Positions 30,823 through 42,786 of a DNA stretch of 64,000 nt are shown in pieces. The stretch is from Ligustrum vulgare (taxonomy: Eukaryota > Streptophyta > Magnoliopsida > Lamiales > Oleaceae). A program made the position numbers and the translations under genes. A model generated the notes under the pieces. That model was not told the DNA's origin. It did not search any database and saw only the letters and a program-made list of their open reading frames with translations. The stretch is taken from NCBI GenBank assembly GCA_963555705.1, contig OY743168.1, forward strand, positions 24,000,139 through 24,064,138, given 5' to 3'. Position 1 is the stretch's first letter; each line of letters starts with the position of its first letter.

Positions 30823-31642
30823 AGCTGTGCTGGTGCAAAAGAAGAAACCCATTGCCCATCTCGGTAAAGCTATAGGCACAAGAAAGTTGGGGTTTTCTAT
30901 TTATGAGAAAGAACTCCTAGCATTAGTCACGGCTGTAACCAAGTGGAGACTTACCTTGAAGGCCGTCACTTTATCCTAAACACCGACCACCAATCATTGA
31001 AGTTTTTGTTAGAGCAAAAGATTACAACCCGCTACAACAAAAGTGGTTAACCAAGCTCATGGGACTCGACTACGATTTACAATATAAAAGGGGTGTGGAC
31101 AACATAGTTGCTGATACTTTATCTGGAAGAGGAGAAGGTGACAGTGAGTGTGCAGCTATATCAATGGTGGTACCCTCTTGGGTTCAGGAAGTGATCAATA
31201 GTTATGAAGATGATACATTTTCTAAGGAAAAGATTCAAGCTCTGACTGTTGATTCGAATGCAGATGACACTTAAAAACTTGAAAATGGCATATTAAAATA
31301 TGGGTAGAAGATGTATATCGATTGTGGTGGAAAGGTTAGACATAAATTGATCAAAATATCCATAATTCTCAGCAAGGGGGACACTCCGACATTCAGGCCA
31401 GTATATACGGAGCTAAACAACATTTCTTTTGGCCGGCTATGACTCAATATATTAAGAAGGAGGTTCTACAATGTGAAGTGTGTCAAAAGTGCAACGGTGG
31501 AACAGTGGCTTACCTTGGACTATTGCAGCCCTTACCTGAACCATCTTACTCATGGAGTCATATCGCCATGGACTTTATTGAAGGATTTCCGAAGTCAGGA
31601 GGGAAGACAGTTATCATGGTGATCGTGGATAGGTTCACCAAA
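30823..31642 (+). pseudogene. gypsy-1 RNase H and integrase, first part
   Basis: Continues RNase H after the LARD (GAVLVQKKKPIAHLGKAIG, later DYDLQYKRGVDNIVADTLSG). The integrase zinc-finger region (CEVCQKCNGG) and core start (IAMDFIEGFPKSGGKTVIM) follow. Several frame breaks are present (30,950; 31,270-31,440). It is cut inside VDRFTK by the SINE. Confidence 0.85.
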
Positions 31643-31850
31643 AAAAAAGGTTGAGCCCCAACCTTGAGGGCCCCCACCGACCCTGCCCTGGGCCTTGGTG
31701 AAGAATGTAAATCGTAGGTTATGCCTCCCAGAGTGCAGGCTGAGGGCTTGCCTTTTAATTTGGCAAGGCCCGGATTTAAACCCTTGACCAAGCGAGGCTA
31801 GTCTTTAAACCACCCTCCATTTCACCGCTGGGAGATGTGCCCTGGGGGCT
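31643..31850 (-). mobile_element. tRNA-derived SINE with poly(T) tail, copy B
   Basis: 208 bp on the minus strand, starting GAGCCCCCAGGGCACATCTC and ending in a run of T (seen as A on the plus strand at 31,643). It is bracketed by a perfect 19-bp duplication (31,624-31,642 and 31,851-31,869) starting CGTGGATAGG. A degenerate B box, GGGTTTAAATCCG, is present. It interrupts the gypsy-1 integrase codons for VDRFTK. Confidence 0.92.
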
Positions 31851-32066
31851 CGTGGATAGGTTCACCAAATATGGCCATTTCATTGTCGTGAGCCATCCCT
31901 ATACTGCCTCTAAGATAGCCCATATATTCTTAGACAATATCAGTAAACTCCATAGGCTGCCCCCAAAGTATTATCTTAGACAGGGATAAGGTATTCACAA
32001 GTTCTTTTTGGCAAGAGCTCTTTCGACTTTTGGGAGTGGATATTCTTCTCAGCACAGCATACCATC
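31851..32066 (+). pseudogene. gypsy-1 integrase, last visible part
   Basis: Continues the integrase core (DRFTKYGHFIVVSHPYTA, then the second catalytic region DRDKVFTSSFWQELF) with a frameshift near 31,960. It stops at GCATACCATC, where the Tat LTR begins. No gypsy-1 sequence is seen further right. Confidence 0.85.
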
Positions 32067-32779
32067 TGATGCTATAAGCATTTCTAATCTTGTCGTGGCA
32101 AGATCTGGAGTTGGTTGACCACTGGAAAGATAAATGGATTCGCCTTGGATAGCCTGCAAAAAAAGGCGAGGAGGATTCAACTGGAAAATATGTTTTGAAT
32201 AATGAATGAATGATATTTGATCAAAAGAGCTATATTTATAGGGCTTAGAAAGTCCATAACCATCTTCTATTATGACAAGGAGTCCTTTTTGTGTAGGCTT
32301 ACCATTCAAGAGAAGAATCCTTATAAGTGGGGAACTCTCCTTATAGTGAATGTCTTTATCTATGTGCCCAAGAATGGGGCCCCTATATGAAGCCCATTGA
32401 CGAAGTAGGACTTGAGGCCTGCTTGTATGGGCTGTTGGTGTGACAAGGCCAAGAAGGATCGACTTGGAAAAACCATGACGCAGGAAGATATAGATGTGGT
32501 CGGGGTATGCCCAACCTTACTTATGGAATGTTCCCGGGCTTGAGGGCTGACTTACGAGTCCATAATTTAGAAGGATGGAAATATGGTCGATCAAGACCCG
32601 ACCACTAGTTTGGTAATCAAAGAACCTGAGCATATGACCCGACCTGAAGGATGAGATCAAAGAAGGCTGGGTAACCAGCTTGGGTCACAGGTCTTTGTCA
32701 GGAAAGACATGTGATGTAATAGCCCATGATGTCATGAACTTTCCCTTAATCTTAAGAGGTAGGGAAATTATACCGATCA
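32067..32779 (-). mobile_element. 3' LTR of Tat element 1
   Basis: On the minus strand it starts TGATCGGTATAA right after a polypurine tract (GCACGGGGGCCAA) and ends CTTATAGCATCA, 713 bp. It belongs to the minus-strand Tat pol at 35,993-38,635. The 5' LTR is missing. Confidence 0.75.
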
Positions 32780-32956
32780 TTGGCCCCCGTGCGTTAGAGA
32801 TCAGAACAAGATTTCTGGACGCATGACAGCTATCATGCGTATTTTCCAACTAACATATTTTAATGCTTTGATGTAATATGAATAGTCTCATCTTAGATGA
32901 ATGACATGTGGCGAGAGTTAAACTGTGGTTTTTGAAATTCTTCCCGCCAGTTTTGC

Positions 32957-32967
32957 CTATATATATG
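32957..32967 (+). promoter_or_regulatory. TATA box before the antisense ORF of Tat element 1
   Basis: CTATATATATG, about 160 bp before the ATG at 33,125, on the strand opposite to the Tat pol gene. Confidence 0.45.
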
Positions 32968-33124
32968 TGGTCCCCATAATCTCATTCTTTTTACTTTACA
33001 AATTTGAGAGATCGGAGAACTTCTCGGGCAAGCAGCACGACCTCTCCTTCGAAAATTTTCTAACACTTAGCTAAGCTCGACCTATCCCGACCTTTATTAA
33101 CTTTATTATTTATGCTGGGAAGAG

Positions 33125-34909
33125 ATGGTGAGGAAAGTTACGATGGGCGACCTAAGGGTGGTAGAGAACTTAGACGAACCCCTAGAGGTCGAGCCTCTGG
33201 GTTTCTACCAGCCCCCTCCTAGCCCTCAAGGAGGTGATTCTAATAGTGGGGAAGAAGTTGAGGATAATCCCCGGGTAGGTAGGGAGCCGAGACATGCTGA
33301 CCTTGAACTTCCAACTTATTATAATAAAATGAAAGAACATATGGTCAGGGTAGATATGAGGAGGTATAGGCTAGAAGAGAAGTATACTACTAGGGTTCCG
33401 GACAAGGACGAGTACTCTTACCATTGCCGGAAAGGGGAAATGGTGGTGTACCACCAGGACTTAATAGTCTGGCTTAGGTTTCCTCTACACCATTTTTTTG
33501 TGGACTTTTTGCTGACCGCGAGCATATTGCCGGCCAGCTCGCTCCCAATGAGTAGAGGATCTTTATATATTTTTACATTTTGTATAGGAGTCTAGGAATA
33601 GAACCAATAGTTGACATTTACAAATGCCTTTTAAAACTTAAGTTTTTGCCCCGGTGTAACTGTTTCGTGTATTTATGCTGAAAGGGTCGGTTTGAGGTTC
33701 CCCGGGTTCCTTCCTACATTAAGTACTGGAAGGAAAAAAATTTCTTCATCAAACCTAGAGAGGGAGAGAACCTTTTTTGGTCGACCTTCAGAAGGCCAGA
33801 TGTTGATAGTTTTAATAGGATAGGTAACTTAGGTGAGGAGGCAGTAACCGAGCTCATGGGAAATGCGGTGAGGGTATGCGACTTCGGGTTATTGGCTGAA
33901 GAGGCCAATGACCTTGTGAATGATGACATTCTTGACAAGGTCGATCTTAACCTTAAGCCCGGTAGGGTTCGGCCCCCCTCAATTACGTAAATTAAAAAAA
34001 AAAACTTTCTTAATTATTTCTTTCTCTTCCTAGTTCCTGCTTTTTCTTTGAAATCTAATTTTCCCTGACCTTATTGAATTTCAGGCATGGCGTTTGATTC
34101 AGAAGCATTGAAAGAGGCGACAATGGTCAGGAACCAGGGTGCTCAGGCCAAGCGGGTTGCGGACGGGATCACCCAGAGGCGTCCTCAAAAAAATCTAAGA
34201 CTGCACCCCCCGCCTTCTGATTCTGAGGTTGAGCCAGAGAACCTGACTCTGGCTGACTGTAGGACAAGGATGCAGGACTCTCTATACCTGAACTTGGTCA
34301 AGAAGTACTAGTAAGAGGTAGGCCTGGAGCAAGGGGTTGAGCATATCATGAACGCAGATTTGCAAGTAAAGATCGTGTAAACTCGTGCTCTTTGGATTCC
34401 CCCTTTGTTGTGAGAATTTTTCCTAACCTTTTATCCCGATCTTCAGATGCTTAGCATAACTCGGGGAGTCTCTTTTCAAAGTATAGAGCGGGCTGAGACT
34501 GCAAGTCAGATGGTTCATTTCGTTCAGTACGAAGCAACCCAAGCTGCTGCTGCCGAAGAAGAGCTGAGGAAGACTAGGGGTCAGCCCGGGATGAAAATGC
34601 TCATTTGGTTGAAGAGCTCAAACAAGCTCGGGAGAGGGAACTCCAGGCCCGGGCCTCTGCAGTGGAGGCGTTCAAGGGTTCATCAGAGTATAAGCTCGCC
34701 CATGGTAACTATGCACTTGAATCTTATACTCAAGCCATTAAGCAGGCGCGAGCTTGGTGTCTTTTGAAAGCCCCTGAACTCGACACTAGTCCCATGGCGG
34801 AGTCCCCCTTGGGCGCCGATGAACTTGACCTCACCCTGTTTGAGGAGGAGGAAGAAGAGGACTGCGAAGTGGCTGAGGACGCTGAGGATGGGAGTGAGCC
34901 CGAGACATG
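33125..34909 (+). pseudogene. Antisense extra ORF of Tat element 1 (gypsy-type transposon domain), broken
   Basis: The first segment starts MVRKVTMGDLRVVENL and leads into LIVWLRFPLHHFFVDF, a signature of the 'putative gypsy type transposon' proteins found with plant Tat elements. The reading then shifts frame near 33,573 (LGIEPIVDIYKCLLKLKFLP), meets a TGA near 33,681 and goes on with KGRFEVPRVPSYIKYWKE. An intron-like gap (GTAAATT near 33,989, acceptor TTTCAG at 34,084) leads to MAFDSEALKEATMVRNQG. Another gap leads to a coiled-coil, Glu-rich tail ending at TGA 34,907-34,909. It lies between pol and the 3' LTR, opposite in strand, as known for extra ORFs of Tat elements. The function of these ORFs is not known. 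Confidence 0.65.
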
Positions 34910-35039
34910 AATTTGATTTTTGCTTTACAATTTTTGAAAACTTGTATCATACCCGAGGTATGCCCCACAGACTTCTTGTAATTTTTTACTATGAATGAAT
35001 TTACAAGTTTTGACTAAGTACTTGTTTTTTGTACTTGTA

Positions 35040-35645
35040 TCTTATTCGTAAATTGTTTGTGAAGGTCGGGTTTTTATCTCGACCTTGTAACTTTTTGCAC
35101 AAAGGTGTCAAACCCTTGACTTCGTGCAATTTTAAGTAGGCCGGCCTCCATAGACTTTTTTTACAAAGAAAGGGTCAAGCCCCTGTTTTTGTAGTTTAAA
35201 GGGATAGTAGGTCAGGTCGGGCTTGTAGACCGACCTTGTAAACTTTATGTACAAAGAAGGGACCAAACCCTTGACTTGTGTAATTACGGAAGATAATTTA
35301 TAAGGTCGGGCAAGGCTGTCCTCGTAAGTAATTTTTACAAAGAAGAGGTCCAACTCTTGATTTTGTGGATTTGTGAGAAATAATTTGTAACGTCTTGCCA
35401 TGAGACATTCGTGGAAGAATAATTTGTAACGTCTTTCCCTGTGACAATGTAAATTATTTGTAGGGAAATAATTTGTAACATCTTGTCATGAGACATTGTA
35501 AATTATTTGTAGAGAAATAATTTGTAACGTCTTTCCATGAGACATTGTAAATTATTCTTGGAAGAATAATTTCTAATGTCTTACCCTGAGACATTGTAAA
35601 TTATTTGTAGGGAAATAACTTGTAAAGACACTTGGATGACCTTGT
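35040..35645. repeat. Tandem repeats in the Tat element 1 non-coding region
   Basis: At 35,381-35,640 there are five to six units, most exactly 49 bp apart (35,420, 35,469, 35,518, 35,567, 35,616), with AATAATTTGTAACGTC and GAGACATTGTAAATTA. At 35,040-35,380 longer, more diverged units repeat AAGGTCGGG, ACAAAGAAG and CCCTTGACTT. They lie between the antisense ORF and pol. Confidence 0.85.
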
Positions 35646-35992
35646 AATTTATTCCTGTATTCTGTCCTCTGGTGCTCATTCTTTGGAACAAAAACTTTTA
35701 TTAATGGATGACTGAACCATGGGCCTCGTTAAAACCTTACTCAGAAAAAATCATTTGGGAAAAAATCTGGATAAGGAAAAAGAGTACCCGTACCTGAGTA
35801 AAAGTAGATTAAATGGGCACTCATGCCTGACCTCACTGACAAAAATGCAGATGGACGTGCAAGTCCGTAATAAAAGAAAATGGATTCGCAGACCCGACTC
35901 TTCTATATCTAGACGATTTCTCTAACAAGGAGAATCTTGCGAAAGAAATGTGCCTACTTGTAGTAAGGCTTTAAATTCTAGATATTCCATGG

Positions 35993-38635
35993 TCAAGGGA
36001 GGGGCTTGGAACCCATAGTTCTGAGACTATATGAGCCTTTCCCAATCTTTCGAATAACTTCATATGGTCCTTTCCAAATAGGTTCAAATTTCCCGGGTTG
36101 ATGACCAGCGGCTTCACTTCGGCGTAAGACTACATCTCCTATTCTGAAATCTCTCCTCTTGACTCGGAGGTTAAACTTCTTAGACATGGCCTATTGATAA
36201 GCAGCTATTTTAAGGGAGGAATTCTCCCCGACTTCTTCCAAGAGATCAAGACTTTCCCTCTGCCCCCTAATATGATCAGGTGATTCCATAATCATTGCAC
36301 AGAAGCTGGGAACTATTACTTCTATTGGAATTGCTGCTTCCATCCCAAAGGCCAGCATGAAGGGGGTTTCCCCGGTTGCTGTCTTGAATGTTGTTCGATT
36401 TGTCCATAGAATTTCAGGGAGGAGATCGGGCCAATCACCTTTGACACTGTCAAGGCGAGCCCTCAGGTCTTGCAAGATAAGTCTATTTGTTACCTCTGCC
36501 AATCCATTACTTTGCGGGTGTGAAACTGAAGTTAACTTGTGTTCAATCCCAAGATTCTTGCAGAATTGCTTGAAGGCTTGGTACTCGAACTGTCGTCCAT
36601 TGTTCGTGATTAATGTCTTGGAAAGTCCAAAACGATAGATTGTTGACTTCCAAACAAAGGACTCCAGTTTTTGTTCTGAGATTATGGCAAGAGGCTCTGC
36701 CTCTACCAATTTTGTGAAGTATTCTATAGTCATTGCTAGGAACTTTACTTGGCCACGAGCTATGGGAAATGAACCGAGTATGGAAATTCCCCATTGTGCA
36801 AATGGGCACGGGCACATAATTGAAGGGAGCTCTTCCGCTAGTTGATGCGATCGAGCTGCAAACCTTTGGCACTTATCACAAACTTTCACATAGTTGAGCG
36901 CATCTTTCCTCATGGTTGGCCAGTAGTAACCATATCGTAGTAACTTCATAACCAAATCTCTTGCTCCCACAAATTCCTTCATGAACCTCGGTCATAGCAA
37001 GGGATACCTCTCTCGGGGTTAGACATCGAAGGTAGGGAAGCATGAAACTTTGACGAAATAAATTTTTGCATGATGGCGTACCTTGGAGCTCTAGACTTGA
37101 TCTTTCTAGCTCCTGCTTTGTCATCTGGAAACCTTTCCAACGTCAAGTATTCAATGATCGGATCAATCCAACTGGGCTCATGTTCTAAAATATCCATGAC
37201 ATCAGGTTGCTGTGTGATGCTGGGCTCATGGAGAGTTCGCACAAACACAGTCCTCTTCAAGTGGTCTAAGTTGGAAAAAGTCAATCTTGACAGGGTGTCA
37301 GCTTTGTGATTTGCGGTCCTTGGTATTTTATTTATGTTGCAAGACTTGAACTTCCTTTGCAAGTCCAAAACTATCATTCTGTAAGATGACATCTTTTCAT
37401 CTTTTGCTTCAAAAGTGTCATTCACCTGTTCTACCACCAATCGTGAATCACTCATGACCTTGACATGCTCGACCCACAGATGTTGAGTGGCTTGAAGCTC
37501 GGCGATTACAACCTCATACTCTGCATCATTATTAGTGTCCGGGAAGTCGAGTCAAATTGCGCACTGAATTTCCATTGTGCCATCATCCTTTCTTAGTATG
37601 ATTTCGGCCCCTGAGCCTGAGTCGATCGATGCTCCATCAACTTGTAAAGTCCATGAATCCTCTTTTCTGACATGACCTTTTGGCCCCCGAGGTCTTAGGA
37701 CGAGTTCGGTGATGAAGTCCGCCAAGACCTGTGCTTTTATAGAAGGTCGGGGTTTGAATTCAATGTCGTATTCTCCAAGTTCAATTGACCACTTATGTAG
37801 GAGGCCAGAGACGTCGGGCATCTGTAGTATCTGTTTCAGAGACTGGTTTGTGAGGACTGTTATAGCATGGGCTTGGAAGTAAGGTATCAACTTTCTTACT
37901 ACGATGACAAGGGCAAGCGAGAGTTGCTCTGCTAGAGTGTATCAAGTTTCAACATCTAGAAGCATCTTGCTGATGTAGTAGATCGGTTTTTGAACTTTCC
38001 CTTCTTCCTTGACTAGAACAGCGCTAACTGCGTGATCTGATACTGCTAGGTATAGGAGAAGATCATCCCCCTGATTTGGCTTCACCAGAATTGGAGGGCA
38101 CCCCAAGTACTCCTTGAGCTTTTATAAAGAAGTTTCAAATTCTTCGTCCCACTTGAATTCTTTATTCCCTCTGAGAGATTTGAAGAAAGGGAAGCATTTG
38201 TGTACTGCTCTTAACATGAAACGGCCCAATTTTGCTATTCTTCCCGTAATTTTTTGGACTTCTCTAATGTTCCTTGAAGGCTCCATAGATGTAATGGCTG
38301 TGATTTTATCAGGATTAACTTCAATTCCCCGTTGGGTGATCATGAATCCCAAGAATTTGCCCGAACTTACTCCGTAAGCGCACTTGGCGGGATTTAGCTT
38401 CATCCGGTGTTGTCGAAGCGTAGAGAAGATGTCTTGGAGGTCGACTATGTGGTCTTTCTTTCTCAAGCTCTTTACGACCATATCATCAACATAAACTTCG
38501 ATGTTTAGTAAGATCATGTGTTACGAGCCTTTGATAGGTAGCCCCAGCATTTTTTAACCCAAATGGCATGACCTTGCAGCAGTATATTCCATCGTCGGCC
38601 ATAAAGGAAGTTTTCTCCTGATCTTCTTGTATGAA
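35993..38635 (-). pseudogene. Tat element 1 pol remnant (RT, dual RNase H, integrase)
   Basis: Minus-strand order: RT from EDQEKTSFMADDG and KVMPFGLKNAGATYQRL, with YVDDMVVKS (38,450-38,517). RNase H follows, then a second, archaeal-type RNase H starting WTLQVDGAS (37,600s), which marks the Tat lineage. The integrase (36,191-36,982) has lost two catalytic aspartates: WGISILG in place of WGIDILG and ITNNGRQF in place of TDNGRQF. The integrase tail (35,993-36,187) is in another frame. Stops and shifts separate the blocks, and the 5' half of the element is missing. Confidence 0.88.
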
Positions 38636-40960
38636 TTATCCACCATATTAGAGAAGATGGCCATCATCCAGTGCTGAAAAATGGCAGGGCGTTGCATAAG
38701 TGAAATGGTATTCTATGGTAAGCAAAGTTATCGTAAGGGCATGCGAATGTATTTTTCTCTTGGTCCTCCGGTGCGATAGAAATCTGATTGTAACCCGAGT
38801 AGCCATCTAGAAAACAATAATGCGAGTGACCTGCATACCTCTCCAACATATGATCAATGAAAGGAATGAGAAAGTGATTATTTCTAACAGGCGTTTTGAG
38901 TTTGCGATGGTCAATGCAATTCTCCACCACTGTGAAACCTCACCTCATCTCTTCACAACATCTTGTATTGGACTGACCCATGCATCATCTAAGATAGGGT
39001 GGATGATTCTCAAATCCTAAGGTTTTAACACTTTTTCTATGCCTACCTCTTTCATGTTGGGATTTAACCTCATTTTCCCATCCATTATTCGCTTGATATT
39101 TTTTTCCATCAATATTTTGTACATACAAAGTGAATAATTCATATATTTATGTCAGAAATAGTCCATCCAATAGCTTTCTTGTGATCTCTAAGTACTCGGA
39201 GCAGTTTTTCTTCCTATACCTCACTGATAGAACTAGCAATGATCATTGATATAGAAGACTCTCCCAAATATGTATATCGAAGATGAGAATTTAATTACTT
39301 GATTTTCAGCTTAGGAGGTTGCTAAATGTGTCGTTCACAGTTAGGATGTTGTAGGACTGATGCTCCACTTCTCAAAGTATGGTATGCGTCTATATGGATA
39401 ATTAGCTTCAAGCTAGCGTTTACATGCTTCAAGCTCACTTTGTGAAAGTGAGTTGATTGAGTTTGAATGCATGACACACGTTTCCAAAGGACCAAATGGG
39501 TTCTCCAATTTAAACATCTCTCGAACTACTTGATCTACCACATCATTCATTTAACAAGAATCTAATGGAGGCAGGTATTTCATTACCTTGTAGACGTCGA
39601 ATGTCACTTCTTCATTGCTGAATTTCAATTGAAGCGATCACTTCCCCACATCGATGATTTCTCCCCCAATCCTCGAAAAATGGTCTTCTCAAAATTAGTG
39701 GCATGTTTGTTGTCCTCTTCCATGTCAAGAATCACAAAGTCAGGGAGAAGATAAATTTTTCGACTTTTATAAGTATGTACTCAATGATTACATGCGGATA
39801 TTTGATGGATCAATCAGTAAATTGCAAGGTCAGAGAAGTTGGTTCTGGTTCCCCCAAATCTAATTTCCTACCAACAAAGAATGACATTAAATTTATCTTT
39901 GCACCTAAATCACATAAATCTTAATCTAAGTACAAGTCTCAGATAGTGCAAGGTATAGTGAAACTCTCTGAGTCTTTTGGTTTCGATTGAAGCGTCTTTT
40001 GAAGCATAGCACTGAAATCCTATAAAAGCATTACTGTCTCACTTTCCTCCAATTTTCTCTTGTGTGAGAATATCCTACATAAGTTTTGCATAACAGGACA
40101 GTTGAGTAAGTGCATCTGCAAATGGTATGTTGGTTTGGAACTTTTGAAATTGCTTGTCCAATTTTGCTTCTTCAGCTTCTATGGAAAGGAAATAGGAGGT
40201 TCGTCACACTTATTTGGTGACTTCGCCTTATCTGTCTCTCTCATTGTTCTTGATGCCTTTTTGAGACTTCAACTAGTTCATCTTCATGTCAGCTTCTTAA
40301 TCTCTATTTACGGAGGGCCTTTTGACATAAATTTCTAGTAATTGAACCCCACTTTTGGTAGTTATGACTTGCACATGCTCCTTGGGATTTGTTTTTGTGT
40401 TACTAGGTAATGTACCCTACGTTCTCCTGGAAATAGAAACTGTCATCTGTCTCATCCCTGTCTCCAATTTTTTTATCGATGCTTGCTGATTTTGAAGATT
40501 CGTTTATGTCTTCCTCATGAGTTGTCTGTTCTTTTCATATATTGGTCGGTCTTTTCCATAAAACAACTGAACATATCTTCAAGTGATTTTTTTCTCTACT
40601 TGTTGATATTGAAATCCATGTGACCTTGTATTATTTTAATTATCCCTCCATGAAAAGTTAGAATGATTAAGCCAACTCGGATTATAAGTGTTTGAGTATG
40701 GATTATTTTGCTGACTCTGTCATTTTTGGATTAAATCTACTTGTTTTGGCGGCTATGCTTAAATAGGACAATTTGAAATGTTATGGTTGACCCCCACATT
40801 CTTTGCAGTTCAATTTCAATTTTTCACTGTGCTGGTTGATTGAGACATGCTTTCCACCTTATTTACCAAGGAATCTATTTGTGCTCATAAGCCTTTGATT
40901 CTTTGTTGGATTAAATATTGACACAATTCTTGAAATTCTCTTGTTTTTTAATCTCAAAGT
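38636..40960 (-). pseudogene. Athila-type Ty3/gypsy fragment (gag end, protease, RT start)
   Basis: Minus-strand reading with many stops. A gag tail (YNPSWLNHSNFSW) and the linker with VQVITTKSG precede a protease-like block (IKYPHVIIEYILIKVEKFIF, MPLILRRPFF). RT begins CIDHRKLKTPVRNNHFLIPF, goes on with HYCFLDGYSGYNQISIAPED and ends at MMAIFSNMV near 38,645. These stretches match Athila elements. It abuts the Tat RT at about 38,636 without LTR or duplication. Confidence 0.75.
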
Positions 40961-42211
40961 ATGCTCCTTGATGTTCTCCCTATGAATCTTGTGCATTTTG
41001 GTATTTATAATGTCAAAAAAATCGAGTTTAAGCCAAAAACCTAGTAGAAATTATTTTTAAAAGGGAAAGAAGGATTCAAACTCCACGTGGTTGCTTCTAC
41101 TTTTGAGTTTCGTCCAATGTGATCGCTTTGGGCGACTTTTAGAGCGTCCATTTTGGTCCTCCGTATTTAATTTACAAGACGATCTTTCATCTTTTGATTG
41201 ATGCAATTTAATCCTTATACTCTTGGTATTCTTCAATTTAACTCGTGGTTGATTTTTTTATTCTTGTCGTTCACTTTCATGGTATACAATCGAGTCTATA
41301 ATGCATTTAATTTTTTCTCAATTCGCTCCAGTTCATTCAATGTTTTCACTGCTAGTCAATAACTAAAATAAATATAATTTGTAACGAGTTAAGTTAAAAA
41401 ACAGTAAAATGACAAATCAATTATTTAGTTTTAGAGTTCAAATAAGTGCACAAAATGCACCTATCAAATGCTATTGACTAAAACTCATCTATATTCACAT
41501 AAAGATAGCATTGATTTGAACTCGAGAGAAGTAACCAATTAATTTAAAAGAATTCGACTTAAGTACACATAATTGATTACTGTTAGAATATGGTTTTGCC
41601 AACTTGTGAACTGATACATTTGAGCAAGTGCCAAAAGCACTGATGATCACAACAGTATGAAGTAGATTTTGCTTTAATGAATATCTGCATCTAAAGAGAG
41701 ACTCGTGTTGTCCTCAATTTTGAACCCATGTATAGATGTGGATGCAGACATATGAGTAATTCTAATGAGACATTTTCTGATGACATTTTTAAATAAATTT
41801 ATAATATATCACACATTTATTGAGTGGTAAAAAAATAATTAATTCCAAAAAATATCTCCCTAAAATTATTTGGTTCAAAAGGGAAGCTCCCACTATTTTC
41901 ATACATTTTTTTTTTCTTTTTTTGGGGAGTGAGGGGTTGTGTTCCACTATATTTACGATGATGATATTAATAAAATTAAGTCCGTGTTTAACAATCATTA
42001 TTACAAAATTCATTTTTAACATTACGTTCTCAAAACAAAATATTTTGCACATAAATTAAAATTTTTCCTACTTTTTAATCATACATTCTTCAACATTTCA
42101 CTATTACAAAACTCATTTTTCCTAAATAATGGTTGTCAAACAGATTAAGATTTCATAAACGGAACACATATATTATTAAAGTTATTTACAAGGCCAATTC
42201 CATGGAACTAT
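40961..42211. other. Intergenic stretch and 3' flank of RAD17
   Basis: AT-rich, with no domain-bearing ORF. It includes the likely 3' UTR of RAD17 (minus strand) near 42,180-42,211. Nothing else is supported. Confidence 0.4.
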
Positions 42212-42748
42212 TTACCAGTCTTCTATTTCATCATCACAGGTATCATTATCAAAGTAATCATCTTCGCCATTGTTCACTGCAGTAGAAACCCGCTGACTCT
42301 CATCTTTAGTTACTTTATATCCAAGCCAGTTAAAAGTCGGGTTATATTCAGTGGCTATGACTGAAAACTCGCATAACTTCAAGCTACTATGAATAGCATT
42401 CCACTGACTCGCCATTTGACACTGCAACCACATTAAATGTGCATAAGAATAAACCACGAGCTCAAAAGTGATCTCTTTGCACTAGGATCCTAAAGTCCAC
42501 TATCACTCTTAGCACCGAAGAAAGAAAGCTTATGCATCAGAATAGTGAGTAAAGGCTAATTTCTGCGCAGTGTGAGGGTTGATGGAAGAGAGTTTCGAAG
42601 ATTTTCTTGCTGCACTTCCTAAAATGCTGGTTTAGAACATTTCATGGTGAAAAATCAATGACTGGACCTAAGAATAATATTATCCCGGTAACCATATGAA
42701 ACACAACAAAATGGAAAGAATAAGCCCTGACCCCCCAAATCCACCCTA

Positions 42749-42786
<38 letters not shown>

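Noticed and set aside
33714..33938. Minus-strand open frame of 74 aa
   Set aside because: Shadow of the plus-strand antisense ORF block (FEVPRVPSYIKYWKE) of Tat element 1.
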